A DNA stretch of 43,681 nt from Planctomycetota bacterium (GTDB lineage Bacteria; Planctomycetota; B15-G4): assembly GCA_029259725.1 (NCBI GenBank), contig JAJDER010000015.1, positions 1 to 43,681 of the forward strand, in the 5' to 3' direction. This document shows positions 33,136 to 42,162 of this stretch, one piece after another. The notes beneath the pieces are model-generated. The model was not told where the DNA came from. It did no database searches and was given only the letters and a program-made list of their open reading frames with translations. How positions within the stretch are numbered: the first letter of the stretch is position 1; each line of letters opens with the position of its first letter. The position numbers were made by a program, and so were the translations under genes.

Positions 33136-33378
33136 GCTGCCCAGATGTCCGGAGGAGGGTCTGCTATTGCCGTGAACGGCTCGACAGCCAGCATGTCAGG
33201 GCTCCGCGTTGAGCACCCGCGCGTGGATCCCGGCAGCGAGGACTGCGGCTCGTCCGGGGAATGGTGGAGCGGAGCCCGGCGGTGCTCGACAGCGCGAACC
33301 TGCTGGAGCACGATCTGGCCGAAGTGCTCATCGGCGAGGAGGGGCAGGGTCTGACCCGCGTCCCGGAAGGAGAGGACG

Positions 33379-33681
33379 ATGGTGAACGGCAAGCACGGCG
33401 ACGACCCGGTCCGGGACCTGCTCGCGGGTCGCGAGCACTCGTACCCGCCGGACATCGCGGAACTGATCGTCGAGCTGGCGGACCTCAACCCGCACCTCTT
33501 CTCCACCATGTTCAACCACCTGAACGAACTCACCTGGGACTGGCAGGGCGGCCACCATCTGCCCGAGGCGCGCACGCTCCTGAAGGGCCTGATCGAGCGC
33601 CCCGGTGATGCCGCCGTCCGCGCGCGGCTCATTCGCGAGTACCGCGTTGCCATCGGCAAGAGCGAGAACCCGTCCTGGTGA
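33379..33681 (+). CDS. Small protein of unknown function
   Basis: 100 residues with an excellent ribosome site (AAGGAG seven bases before ATG 33379), which argues that the gene is real. It is acidic-helical, with no signal peptide and no membrane span: DIAELIVELADLNPHLF, FNHLNELTWDWQGG and a C-terminal Arg-rich helix. I recognise no family. It is divergent from the PiT gene and convergent with the next lipoprotein gene. The 243 bp before it (33136-33378) show no recognisable gene. Confidence 0.7.
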   Translation: MVNGKHGDDPVRDLLAGREHSYPPDIAELIVELADLNPHLFSTMFNHLNELTWDWQGGHHLPEARTLLKGLIERPGDAAVRARLIREYRVAIGKSENPSW

Positions 33682-33714
33682 TCGCGTGAGCCAACCGACA
33701 CGCGCCCAACGACC

Positions 33715-34464
33715 CTACGGGTACCCCTTCACCACCGACTCCCCGTCCGGGCTCGTGACCCGGTAGTTCCAGCGCGGGCGCAGCGTCCGCATGAGCGCCT
33801 TGCGCACCCCGCCCCCGTCCCAGCCGACGGCAGCCAGCGTGGCCTGCTCCTCGTCGACGACCTCCGAACTCATCGCGAGCCAACGTTCCGGCAGGTCGTG
33901 CCGCGGCGGCAGGCCGTCCAGCCCCTCGATGAGCCGGTGCAGCACGAGCTGCTCCTCCGGCCGGAACCCGACGTCGATCACCAGCGATCCGACGTAGGTC
34001 GTGACGCCGGGCTCGATCTCGAACCGGGCGGATGTGTCGATCCAGCAGCCCGTCGTCTCACCGAACACGCCCGGGGCGCTGGCGGCCAGCTCGCGGATCG
34101 CCCAGGAGCCCGCCGGCCCGCGGAGCACGAAGGGCTGCTCGGCGTCCACGGCGAACTCGACGGCGTGCTCCTCACCCTCGTAGTCGGCCCAGCCGAACGC
34201 GCCGCCCTCCGGGGCGCCGAAGGCCATCTCGTAGCGCCGCAGCTTCAAGGTCAGCGTGCGCCCGCGCAGCGACTCGAGCATCTCGCGCCGGTCGGGCGAA
34301 GTGACGCCTACCGGCATGCGCATGACCACGGAGCCGATGGCCACGCCCTCCCCCTCGGCGAGAGCGCCGGCCGTCGAGACCCGGTCGACCAACGGGACCG
34401 TCGTGACGCACGAGGTCAGGGCCAGCGCCACGAGGGCGATCAAGCGGCTGCGGAACAGCGACAT
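33715..34464 (-). CDS. Lipoprotein of unknown function
   Basis: 249 residues from ATG 34464 with GGGAGGA at ideal spacing. The signal RLIALVALALTSC has lipobox LTSC with Cys19. The mature protein alternates beta strands (TLTLKLRRYEMAFG, EFAVDAEQPFVLRGPAG, TTYVGSLVIDVGF) and has a helical C-terminal part with EVVDEEQATLAAVGWD. I know no family. It is divergent from the PKD protein gene. Confidence 0.78.
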   Translation of the reverse strand: MSLFRSRLIALVALALTSCVTTVPLVDRVSTAGALAEGEGVAIGSVVMRMPVGVTSPDRREMLESLRGRTLTLKLRRYEMAFGAPEGGAFGWADYEGEEHAVEFAVDAEQPFVLRGPAGSWAIRELAASAPGVFGETTGCWIDTSARFEIEPGVTTYVGSLVIDVGFRPEEQLVLHRLIEGLDGLPPRHDLPERWLAMSSEVVDEEQATLAAVGWDGGGVRKALMRTLRPRWNYRVTSPDGESVVKGYP

Positions 34465-34657
34465 GGCGTGTCCTCCCGGGTCCGACGATGCGGGCCCCAC
34501 CGACGGAACGTCAAGGCCCACGACCTCACGCGTGGACTGCCCGGCCGTCGCGCAACCGGCAGGGCGGCCACGGCACCCGATTCCGACGTCACGCCCGTGG
34601 ACTCGGCCCGTCAGGCCCGCATCACCCCCGATCCTCGACGGCCTCCCGGAACCGGCC

Positions 34658-34663
34658 TAGGCT
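34658..34663 (+). promoter_or_regulatory. Candidate -10 TAGGCT for the PKD gene
   Basis: CCTAGGCT, 34 nt before the ATG at 34698, within the 233-bp divergent gap. It overlaps a TTGACA on the opposite strand (34670-34665), which could be a -35 for the lipoprotein gene although no matching -10 is visible. Confidence 0.3.
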
Positions 34664-34697
34664 GTCAAGGCGGGACACCCGGAGTCGGAGGAAGAAG

Positions 34698-36950
34698 ATG
34701 GGCGCGAGTGGACCGACGAGCGGCGGACGGGCGCTCCGATTCCTCGCAGCCCTCCTCGCGCTGGCCGGCCCCGCCGCCGCCCAGCTCACCGCCGACTTCA
34801 TGGCCTCCCCCACCGCGGGCGACAACCCGCTCACGGTCCAGTTCACCGACACGACGACGGGCGCGCCCCCGCCCCTCTCCTGGCTCTGGGACTTCGGCGA
34901 CGGTTCGGGGTCGAGCCAGCAGCACCCGGTCCACATCTACGAGACGCCGGGCAGCTACACGGTGTCGCTCTTCGTGGTCACGCTCCCGCTCGCCACCGAC
35001 ACCGAGGTCAAGCCGGATTTCATCGTCGTGGACGTGGCGCCGATCGTCCCCGACTTCACGGCGGACCCGACCGCGGGCACGGTCGCGCTGACGGTCGACT
35101 TCACGGACACCTCGACCAGTGGCGTCCCGACGACGGCGTGGACCTGGGACTTCGGCGACGGCGCCGCGTCCACCGAGCAGCACCCCAGCCACACCTACAC
35201 CGCGGCGGGGACCTACGACGTGTCGCTCACGGTGTCCACGGCGACCCAGCTCCCGGAGACCGTCAGCAAACCCGGCCTCATCACCGTGGCCGCCGCCGAC
35301 CCGCAGCCGGACTTCACGGCCGCGCCGACCCAGGGCTTCTTCTCGCTGGCCGTCGACTTCACCGACATGACCACCGGCGGCACCGCCACCGCCTGGCACT
35401 GGGACTTCGGCGACGGCACGACCGGCGCAGGCCCCACGCCGGAGCACGTCTACACCCAGCGCGGAACCTACACGGTGACGCTGACGACGTCCCTCGGCGA
35501 GCAGCAGGGCAGCATCACCCGGCCGAACGCCGTCGCCGTCGCGGGCGTGAAGTGGCTCGAGGTCGCGCGCATCCTGGCCAGCGACGGGGCGGCCCTCGAC
35601 CTGTTCGGCACGACCGCCGTCGACGAGCCCTACCTGCTGGTGGGCGCGCGCCTGGCCGACGACGGCGACGGTGAGACGTACGTGTTCGACATCCGTGACC
35701 CGCTGGCGCCCGTGGAGCTCGGCAAGCTGGTGCCCGAGTCGCCGACTTCGGGCTTCGGGAGCCTCGTCGCGATCCACGGGACGACGGCCGTCGTGCGCAC
35801 TTCGTTCGGGCCGGCCTTCGTGTTCGACGTCACCACGCGCGAGCAGCTCGCCGAGCTGGACGTCCCGTCGACGTTCTTCCCGTCGCTCGCGACCGACGGG
35901 GCGCGCGTCCTGGTCGGGGCGACGTCCGGCTGCCGGCTCTACGACGTGGCCACCGGCGCCCTGATCTCCACCCTGGACACCGACAGCAGCGGCTTCAGCT
36001 TCGGCTCGTCGGTCGTGCTCGCGGGAGACATCGCCTACGTCGGGGAACCGATCGCGGGAGACAAGGGCACCGTGTTCGTGTTCGACATCTCCGACCCGGC
36101 CGATCCTCTGCTGGTCACGCAGTTCGCGCCGGCCGGCGTGACCTCGGGCGACCAGTTCGGCACCGACCTCGCGCTGGACGGCGATCTGCTCCTGGCCGGC
36201 AGCCACCGCGACGACGTCGACGGCGAGGACGCCGGGTCGGCCTTCCTGTTCGACGTCTCCGATCCCTCCCAGCCGGTCGAGCTGTCGCGGCTGACGGCCG
36301 GCAAGACCGGGGGGCGCTTCCTCGGGCGCAACGTCGACCTGCGCGGGCCCGTCGCCCTGGCGGGTTCGGCCAACGCGCCGTTCCTGTTCGACATCGCGGA
36401 CCCCCTGCATCCGATCCCCCTGGCCAAACCGGTGGCCAGCGACGGGGGCGGCCTGAGCTTCGGCACGCCGCTGGACGGTCTCTGGTCCGTGCTCACCGAC
36501 ACGCACCTGTTCGCCGGGCGCCTCGACGACGGGGAGCTCGGGATCAACGCGGGCGCCGTGCTGGTCTACGAGATCGTCCCGCGACCCTGGCTCGAGATGT
36601 CGCAGGGCCTCGCGGGCACGCAGGGTTTCTCACGGCTGGAAGGCAGCGGAACGCTCGCGCCCGGCAGCGCCTTCACGCTCGCGCTCGCCGACGCCGCCCC
36701 GCTCGCGCCGACGGTGCTCTTCATCGGCCTCTCGATCACCGCGGCCCGCTTCAAGGGCGGCGTGCTCGTCCCGTCCCCCGATGTCCGCATCGACGGCGCG
36801 ACCGACGGCGACGGCGACCTGTCGCTGGCGGGCACCGTGCCGGTCGGCATCCCGTCGGAGTCGTCGTTCTTCCTCCAGCAGTGGATCGTCGATCCGGCCG
36901 GGCCCCAGGGCATGGCCGCCAGCAACGCGCTGAAGGCGACGACGCCGTAG
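34698..36950 (+). CDS. Exported PKD-repeat and propeller protein with shared C-terminal module
   Basis: 750 residues; ATG 34698 has GGAGG six bases upstream. The signal peptide ends AGPAAA-QL. Three PKD domains follow, each with the W-x-F-G-D-G core (WDFGDG at 64-69, 150-155 and 235-240). Residues ~285-620 repeat phrases like FVFDISDPADPLLVTQF and FLFDVSDPSQPVELSRL, the LVIVD-type propeller. The last ~125 residues are the shared module (FKGGVLVPSPDV, VPVGIPSESSFFLQQW, ending MAASNALKATTP). PKD domains are Ig-like spacers on surface and secreted proteins. The whole protein is probably exposed outside the cell. No catalytic motif is seen. Confidence 0.9.
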   Translation: MGASGPTSGGRALRFLAALLALAGPAAAQLTADFMASPTAGDNPLTVQFTDTTTGAPPPLSWLWDFGDGSGSSQQHPVHIYETPGSYTVSLFVVTLPLATDTEVKPDFIVVDVAPIVPDFTADPTAGTVALTVDFTDTSTSGVPTTAWTWDFGDGAASTEQHPSHTYTAAGTYDVSLTVSTATQLPETVSKPGLITVAAADPQPDFTAAPTQGFFSLAVDFTDMTTGGTATAWHWDFGDGTTGAGPTPEHVYTQRGTYTVTLTTSLGEQQGSITRPNAVAVAGVKWLEVARILASDGAALDLFGTTAVDEPYLLVGARLADDGDGETYVFDIRDPLAPVELGKLVPESPTSGFGSLVAIHGTTAVVRTSFGPAFVFDVTTREQLAELDVPSTFFPSLATDGARVLVGATSGCRLYDVATGALISTLDTDSSGFSFGSSVVLAGDIAYVGEPIAGDKGTVFVFDISDPADPLLVTQFAPAGVTSGDQFGTDLALDGDLLLAGSHRDDVDGEDAGSAFLFDVSDPSQPVELSRLTAGKTGGRFLGRNVDLRGPVALAGSANAPFLFDIADPLHPIPLAKPVASDGGGLSFGTPLDGLWSVLTDTHLFAGRLDDGELGINAGAVLVYEIVPRPWLEMSQGLAGTQGFSRLEGSGTLAPGSAFTLALADAAPLAPTVLFIGLSITAARFKGGVLVPSPDVRIDGATDGDGDLSLAGTVPVGIPSESSFFLQQWIVDPAGPQGMAASNALKATTP

Positions 36951-37025
36951 GAGCGGGCGTTACGCTGCGGTGACAAGGTCGGATCGGCAGGATGCGACAA
37001 TGCCCGCGCGCGGAGGAGCGAGCCC

Positions 37026-37664
37026 ATGATCCACCGAACCGTCACGGCGTGCAGCGTTGCCCTCGGCGTCGCCCTCGGAGCATCCCTGCTCGGATGCGGT
37101 CCCGAGTCCGCGGCTGCTCCGGCGCCGGCACACGCGCTCCCGGCGCCTGCGCTCCCGGCGCCCGACACCCGTGCCGCCCCGCCCATCACCGACGCCGTCG
37201 AGTACCTGCGCCTGCACAACGCCGTGGCCGCCGCCGACGGTGACGACTGGTCCGACGCGCTCGCCACCCTGGCCGCGGCGGGGGACGCCTTCACTCTGGA
37301 GCAACTCGGGCAGCTCGACCGCGCCGACCTCGATGCCGAGCAGCTGGCCCAGCTCGATCGTGCGCTCGCGACGCTGCAAGCGCGCCTGCCTGATGGCCAG
37401 GACGCCCTGCCTCCCGAGGCGATCACCTGGCGCCTCGAGCGCGCCGCCTTCGCCGACCTCATGTGCGATCCCATGGAGGCGACCTTGCCGGCGTGGACCC
37501 GCGCGGACATCGCGAGGCGTCTCGACGACCCGGCCGTTCGCGCCGAGGTGCAGCGGCTCGCCGGTGGCTACACGCCCACGATCGAGGTCGCGACGATGTT
37601 CAGCTCGCTGGGCGAGCGCGTGCCGGTCTACGCACGGCAGATCCTGGAGGGAACCTCTCCATGA
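37026..37664 (+). CDS. Lipoprotein of unknown function
   Basis: 212 residues from ATG 37026, GGAGGAG upstream. The signal has lipobox LLGC with Cys24, then a Pro/Ala-rich stalk. The mature domain is helical and acidic (LEQLGQLDRADLDAEQLAQLDRA, split by short loops). I know no family. The stop overlaps the next start (ATGA), so it is translationally coupled to the VOC-like miniprotein. TGCGACAAT (36993-37001) may be its promoter -10. Confidence 0.75.
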   Translation: MIHRTVTACSVALGVALGASLLGCGPESAAAPAPAHALPAPALPAPDTRAAPPITDAVEYLRLHNAVAAADGDDWSDALATLAAAGDAFTLEQLGQLDRADLDAEQLAQLDRALATLQARLPDGQDALPPEAITWRLERAAFADLMCDPMEATLPAWTRADIARRLDDPAVRAEVQRLAGGYTPTIEVATMFSSLGERVPVYARQILEGTSP

Positions 37665-37834
37665 CCCCGCCTGACTCACGCGACGCCTCGTCGCCCCCGG
37701 CCCGCTGGAGCGCCGCGCCCCTGGCGAGGATCGCCCGCGAACCCTGCGATCAGCACTACGGCTGCCGCGACTTCGACGTCCTGGATTCCAGCGGCTACCG
37801 GCTGTGCTTCGGGCACGACACCGGGTGCGACTGA
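37661..37834 (+). CDS. 57-residue VOC/glyoxalase-like C-terminal miniprotein
   Basis: The ATG at 37661 overlaps the stop of the lipoprotein gene (ATGA). Residues from about 36 onward read YGCRDFDVLDSSGYRLCFGH, close to the final beta-strand motif of VOC (glyoxalase/bleomycin-resistance) proteins, which usually runs like YG.REF.V.DP.G..LCFG. The rest of a VOC fold (~120 residues) is missing. The first 30 residues are Pro/Ser-rich and unlike VOC. It may be a small folded unit, a truncated gene, or a subunit completing another chain. No metal site can be assigned. Confidence 0.55.
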   Translation: MTPPDSRDASSPPARWSAAPLARIAREPCDQHYGCRDFDVLDSSGYRLCFGHDTGCD

Positions 37835-37978
37835 GGCGCCTCGCCCGCGCCACCGGGGCGCCCGCCCGCAATCTGCCGCGCCCGCCGGCCAGCAACCCGT
37901 GCGAGAATGCGCCGGCCGCCCCGGGCAGGCGATCGCACGGCGCGCGCGACCCGTTTTCTCTCGGACACGCTTGATCCC

Positions 37979-38503
37979 ATGCAGGCCCTGCGAGACGCCA
38001 TCGCGCAGCAGTTCGGTGCCGCCATCGACACGCTGGCCGCCGTCATCCGCGCCTGTCCCGAGGACTCCTGGACGGACGGCGAGCGCTGGAAGCAGCCCTG
38101 GTACCTCGCCTTCCACACGCTCTTCTGGCTCGACCTGTACCTCGCGGAGTCGCCCGTGGACTACGCGCCGCCGGCTCCCTTCACGCGCGGAGAACTGGAG
38201 CCCGACGTGTTCCCCGAACGGGCCTACAGCAAGGCCGAGCTGCTGGCCTGGGTGCCTGCGTGTCGCGAAGCACTCGCGGCGCGACTGGCCCGCCTCGTCA
38301 CCGACCAGGACGCCGGTCGCCCCACCGCGCTCCCCTGGGGCGAGCTGGCCGCCGGCGAACTGCTGCTCTACAACCTGCGCCACGTCCAGCATCACGCCGC
38401 GCAGCTCAACGCGCGCATCCGTCAGGCGGGCGGCGAACCCGCGCGCTGGTGCGTACGCGCCGACGGGCCGCCAGCACAGGACCGCCACTCAGGAGCAACC
38501 TGA
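37979..38503 (+). CDS. DinB-like four-helix-bundle protein
   Basis: 174 residues from ATG 37979; a longer frame from 37907 starts in low-quality sequence. DinB/YfiT-like features are SWTDGERWKQPWYLAFHTLFWLD in parts and HVQHHAAQLNARIR near the C-terminus, whose histidines, with the His in AFHTLFW, would make the metal site. Members include thiol-transferases and many of unknown role. The stop overlaps the ATG of the VCBS gene by one base. TGCGAGAAT (37900-37908) may be a -10. Confidence 0.82.
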   Translation: MQALRDAIAQQFGAAIDTLAAVIRACPEDSWTDGERWKQPWYLAFHTLFWLDLYLAESPVDYAPPAPFTRGELEPDVFPERAYSKAELLAWVPACREALAARLARLVTDQDAGRPTALPWGELAAGELLLYNLRHVQHHAAQLNARIRQAGGEPARWCVRADGPPAQDRHSGAT

Positions 38504-41232
38504 TGATGACCACACGTCCCGCCGCAATCACCCTGCGCACCAGCGCCCTGCTCGCCGGCGCGCTGCTCCTCATGGCACTTCCCTCGCGGGCACACGCCGC
38601 GGCCCCCCAGGAATCCGCGGCCGTCTTCGACGCGCCCTTGGTGGTCATCGGTGACCAGCGCCGGTTCGAGCACGTGCTCGACCTGGACGGCGACGGCGAC
38701 ATGGACGCCGTGGGTTGGTGGTGGCAGACCAGCGGCAGCTCCGAGACGGCCGTCATCACCGGGTGGGCGAACGACGGCAACGGCGTGCTGACCGAGACCC
38801 TGGAGGTGCTCATCGGGAGCGACGAGGACCCGACCGGCGGTCCGGCCGCCATGCAGGTCGGCAACCTGGACGGCAATGCCCTCGACGACTTCGCCGTGGC
38901 GTTCAGCAACGGCATCTGGCTCTACGCCAGCAACGGCGCGGCCGCGCCGACGGAGCTGTCGCTGCTCACACACACCGCTCCGATCACCGAGTTCGCGCTG
39001 GGTGACTTCAACGCCGACGGCATCGACGACGTCGTCTTCTACGACGACATCCGGCTGAACATCTGGCTCAACGACGGACTCGGGAACTTCGCCGAGGCCT
39101 CGACCGTGGGCGCGGACCTGGACGGCCCGCTCCACGTCGTCGACGCCAACGGCGACACCACCGACGACCTCATGGCGCACCTCGGCCAGGGCATCAAGTT
39201 CTGGACCTTCAGCAACGGCGTGCTGCTCTCCCAGAGCCACGTCGTCACCGGCCTCGGCGCCAACCCGGCGCAGCTCCCCGTGGCCGGCGACGTCGACGGG
39301 GACGGCGACGAGGACGTGACCGTCTTCCAGGAGGACAGCGGCGACTACGCGCTGCTGCGTCGCACCGGCGTGGCCACGTTCTCCGTGGAGGCCCCGACGG
39401 TCGGGGGCCCGGCCACGAACCTGGCCGACTACGACGGCGACGGGGACCTCGACGGCCTCTGCTGCGGCGGCGGCGGCGGCACGGGCCACACCGTGATCAA
39501 CGGTCAGCCGTCGACCTTCATGGTCGCGCTCAACGACGGCAGCGGCGGCTTCGCCCCCGCGTGGACCCTGGAAGGCCTCGGCGCGCACCACCTCGCCGGG
39601 GCGGTCGACATGGATGCCGACGGCGACATCGACCTCGTCGCCGGCCGCGTCATCTACTACAACCGCGGCTCGGTGCTCGGGCTCGACGAGGCCGCCGACG
39701 CGCCGATCGTCCAGATCGCCGACCACGCGCTGCTCACGCGGCACGGCTCCGACGCGGACGGCGACGGCGACATCGACCTCGAGTTCAGCACGACCACGCT
39801 GTCCCGCAACCTGGCCGACGGTCGGTTCGAGTCGGTGCCGGTCCTGGTCCCCGCGCCCCCCGGCAACACGAGCTGGCGCGGCCCCGGCTACCAGGCGGAC
39901 TGGGATGGCGACGGCGACGTGGACCTGCTCGTGTCGATGACCACCGGCAGCTACTTCGGCGCCACGGTGTTCGCCATGCGGCTGCTCGAGAACAACGGCG
40001 CGGGCGTGCTCTTCGACGCGGGCAACGCCGGGCCGCTCGGCATGTTCGTGCACGTCAAGGCGCTCAGCTTCCCCGACGGGTACTGGGCCGACACGCCGGA
40101 CCGCGCGGTCATCGCCGACGCAGACGGTGACGGAGACCTCGACCTGCTCAGCCGCGCCATCGAGGACGGCGCCGACACGCCGGCGCAGACCAAGCTCTTC
40201 TGGAACGACGGCAGCGGCTTCTTCACCGAGGGCCCCGTCTTCGACGGCGAGAACATCCAGCTGGTGGCCGACCTGAACAACGACCAGCTGCCCGACCTGG
40301 TGACAGTGGGCGGCAACCTGGGCGTGCGCCTCGGCCAGGGCGGCAAGACCTTCGGGCCCTTTGCGCAGTTCGGGGTCGGCAACCTCGATGCCTACCAGGA
40401 CGTCGTCGGTTCGGGCGATCTCGACGGAGACGGAGACCTCGACCTCGTGAACCTGACCGGCGTGCTGACGCTCTACGTGAACGACGGCAACGGGGTCTTC
40501 ACCCCGGACGTCGCCACCTTCGCGGGTCATCAGGGCATCAGCGGCTCGGGCGACGGCTACTACGCATCGGCGGTGGACGTGGATGACGACGGCGTGCTCG
40601 ACGTCGTGGCCGGGGGCGTGCGCTACGCCGAGAACAGCAGCTACGTGTTCCGTGGGCTTCCGGGCGGCGGCTTCGCGGACGCGGTCATCCAGGTGCTGCG
40701 CCCCTCGGGGTGGGCCGACGTGGACGGCGACGGCGACCTCGACGCGCTCGCCCACGACGTGACGCACGAACTGTTCGAGATCGGCGTGGCCTCCCTGGTC
40801 CTCAACCAGACCCATGCCGGGCCCACCGTCGGCATGCGGCAGCAGTACGGCACGGCGTCCACCGGTGGCGGCGGAACCGCGCCCGTGCTCGGCGCGAGCG
40901 GTCCCTTCCGCACCGGCGAGCTGGTGAATTTCCACGTCACCGGCCTGCCCGCCGGCGAACTCGGTGTGTTCACCGTGGGCCTCGCCGCGAGCGACCTTCC
41001 GAACACGCCGTGGCCCCAGGTGCAGGCCTACAACTGGCCGTGGATCTTCTTCCTGCTGCTCAGCGGCAGCGGCCCGGACCAGCTGCCCAACGACGCCGGC
41101 TTCACCCTGCCGTACAACGTGGACAGCAACATCGTCGGCCTGCCACTCTCCTTCCAGGCCATCTTCGACGACGACGAGGGCCCGAAGAAGCGCATCCACA
41201 CCAACGGGTTGCTGGTCGAGTTCGGGCCGTAG
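38503..41232 (+). CDS. Exported VCBS repeat protein with divergent C-terminal module
   Basis: 909 residues; ATG 38503 has AGGAG seven bases upstream and overlaps the previous stop. The signal peptide ends SRAHA-AAPQ. About a dozen calcium-loop repeats are visible (LDLDGDGDMDAVGW, GDVDGDGDEDVTVF, ADWDGDGDVDLLVS in variant form, ADADGDGDLDLLSR, ADVDGDGDLDALAH), consistent with one or two propellers. From ~residue 780 the C-terminal region has YGTASTGGGGTAPVLGASG, PLSFQAIFDDDEGPKKR and ends THTNGLL-like as IHTNGLLVEFGP, a divergent form of the module shared by other exported proteins here. An extracellular binding or structural role is likely. Confidence 0.88.
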   Translation: MMTTRPAAITLRTSALLAGALLLMALPSRAHAAAPQESAAVFDAPLVVIGDQRRFEHVLDLDGDGDMDAVGWWWQTSGSSETAVITGWANDGNGVLTETLEVLIGSDEDPTGGPAAMQVGNLDGNALDDFAVAFSNGIWLYASNGAAAPTELSLLTHTAPITEFALGDFNADGIDDVVFYDDIRLNIWLNDGLGNFAEASTVGADLDGPLHVVDANGDTTDDLMAHLGQGIKFWTFSNGVLLSQSHVVTGLGANPAQLPVAGDVDGDGDEDVTVFQEDSGDYALLRRTGVATFSVEAPTVGGPATNLADYDGDGDLDGLCCGGGGGTGHTVINGQPSTFMVALNDGSGGFAPAWTLEGLGAHHLAGAVDMDADGDIDLVAGRVIYYNRGSVLGLDEAADAPIVQIADHALLTRHGSDADGDGDIDLEFSTTTLSRNLADGRFESVPVLVPAPPGNTSWRGPGYQADWDGDGDVDLLVSMTTGSYFGATVFAMRLLENNGAGVLFDAGNAGPLGMFVHVKALSFPDGYWADTPDRAVIADADGDGDLDLLSRAIEDGADTPAQTKLFWNDGSGFFTEGPVFDGENIQLVADLNNDQLPDLVTVGGNLGVRLGQGGKTFGPFAQFGVGNLDAYQDVVGSGDLDGDGDLDLVNLTGVLTLYVNDGNGVFTPDVATFAGHQGISGSGDGYYASAVDVDDDGVLDVVAGGVRYAENSSYVFRGLPGGGFADAVIQVLRPSGWADVDGDGDLDALAHDVTHELFEIGVASLVLNQTHAGPTVGMRQQYGTASTGGGGTAPVLGASGPFRTGELVNFHVTGLPAGELGVFTVGLAASDLPNTPWPQVQAYNWPWIFFLLLSGSGPDQLPNDAGFTLPYNVDSNIVGLPLSFQAIFDDDEGPKKRIHTNGLLVEFGP

Positions 41233-41238
41233 GGCTGC

Positions 41239-41865
41239 ATGCCCGCCAGCCAACCTGGAGCGAGTCCGGCCGATCGGGACCGACCGGCGGCGGTCGCGCG
41301 CCTGATCGCCGAGGACATCGCGATCGAGCCGCATGACCCGGCCTGGCCCGTCGCCTTCGCCCGGGAACAGGCGCACCTGCGCGCGTGCCTTCCCGGGGAT
41401 CTCGTGGGGCGCATCGAACACTTCGGCAGCACGGCGGTCCCGGGGCTCGCGGCCAAGCCGATCCTCGACATGCTGATCGAGGTCACCGACCTGGAGGCCG
41501 TCAAGGCGCGCGTCGTGCCCTTGCTCACCGCGCAGGGCTACGAGTATCTCTGGCGCCCGACCTTCGGCGATGCCACGCCCCCGTTCTACGCCTGGTTCAT
41601 CAAGCGCGATCCCGAGAGCGGCCGGCGCACCCACCACCTCCACATGGTCGAGGCGGACTTCACCGGCCACTGGGATCGACTGCTCTTCCGCGACCAGCTC
41701 CGGGCGCACCCCGAGCTGGCGCGGGAGTACGCGGCGCTGAAGCGGCGGCTGGCCGAGGCGTCCGAGGACCGGGTCGCCTACACCCAGGGCAAGACGGCGT
41801 TCATCGTGCGCGTCACCGAGGAGGCGAAGCGGGCGCGCGCCTCGATCCCGCCAACCCCGCACTGA
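41239..41865 (+). CDS. GrpB-family (UPF0157) protein
   Basis: 208 residues, starting 6 nt after the VCBS stop. The family signature IEHFGSTAVPGLAAKPILDM (63-82 region) is present, a nucleotidyltransferase-fold motif (GS...D), followed by RTHHLHMVE. GrpB proteins resemble nucleotidyltransferases, and some act on coenzyme A synthesis or tRNA-like substrates; the role here is not known. The name does not imply any link to GrpE. The N-terminal ~25 residues are Pro/Ala-rich and may be non-native; an internal start is possible. Confidence 0.88.
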   Translation: MPASQPGASPADRDRPAAVARLIAEDIAIEPHDPAWPVAFAREQAHLRACLPGDLVGRIEHFGSTAVPGLAAKPILDMLIEVTDLEAVKARVVPLLTAQGYEYLWRPTFGDATPPFYAWFIKRDPESGRRTHHLHMVEADFTGHWDRLLFRDQLRAHPELAREYAALKRRLAEASEDRVAYTQGKTAFIVRVTEEAKRARASIPPTPH

Positions 41866-41877
41866 CAGACAGCGCAG

Positions 41878-41970
41878 GTGGTCGCCGGCGTGCTGCTGCT
41901 GATCCCGCCGCTCACGCACCTCGGCGCGGCGATGTTCCTGCCGATCATCAAGCCGGGCTGTTCACGTTCG
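41878..41970 (+). pseudogene. Possible fragment of a DoxX-like membrane protein gene
   Basis: Right after the GrpB stop the same frame reads QVVAGVLLLIPPLTHLGAAM, then FLPII, and loses hydrophobicity at ~41960. The phrase resembles a membrane span of DoxX-like proteins. There is no start codon with a ribosome site and no further span. It is probably a remnant, but the match is short. The rest of the gap to 42162 holds nothing I can assign. Confidence 0.3.
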
Positions 41971-42162
41971 GGCGGTTCCTCTGGGTCTGGTGGCACGGCC
42001 GGCCCCAGGTCGGCGGCACCGCGACGGGCTGAGGCACCGACGCGCGTCGCGCGTCCACGCCACGTGACGGCCGGGTGAAGTACGATGCGACCCTGTGAAG
42101 CCGCGTCGACGAGCCTCGTTGAGGGGGCCGCCGCACGGCGTGGGTCAGGGAGGCCAGGAAGC

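Noticed and set aside
38422..41919. An 1165-codon minus-strand frame opposite the VCBS and GrpB genes
   Set aside because: Composition and lack of any domain mark it as an antisense shadow; it crosses two well-supported plus-strand genes.
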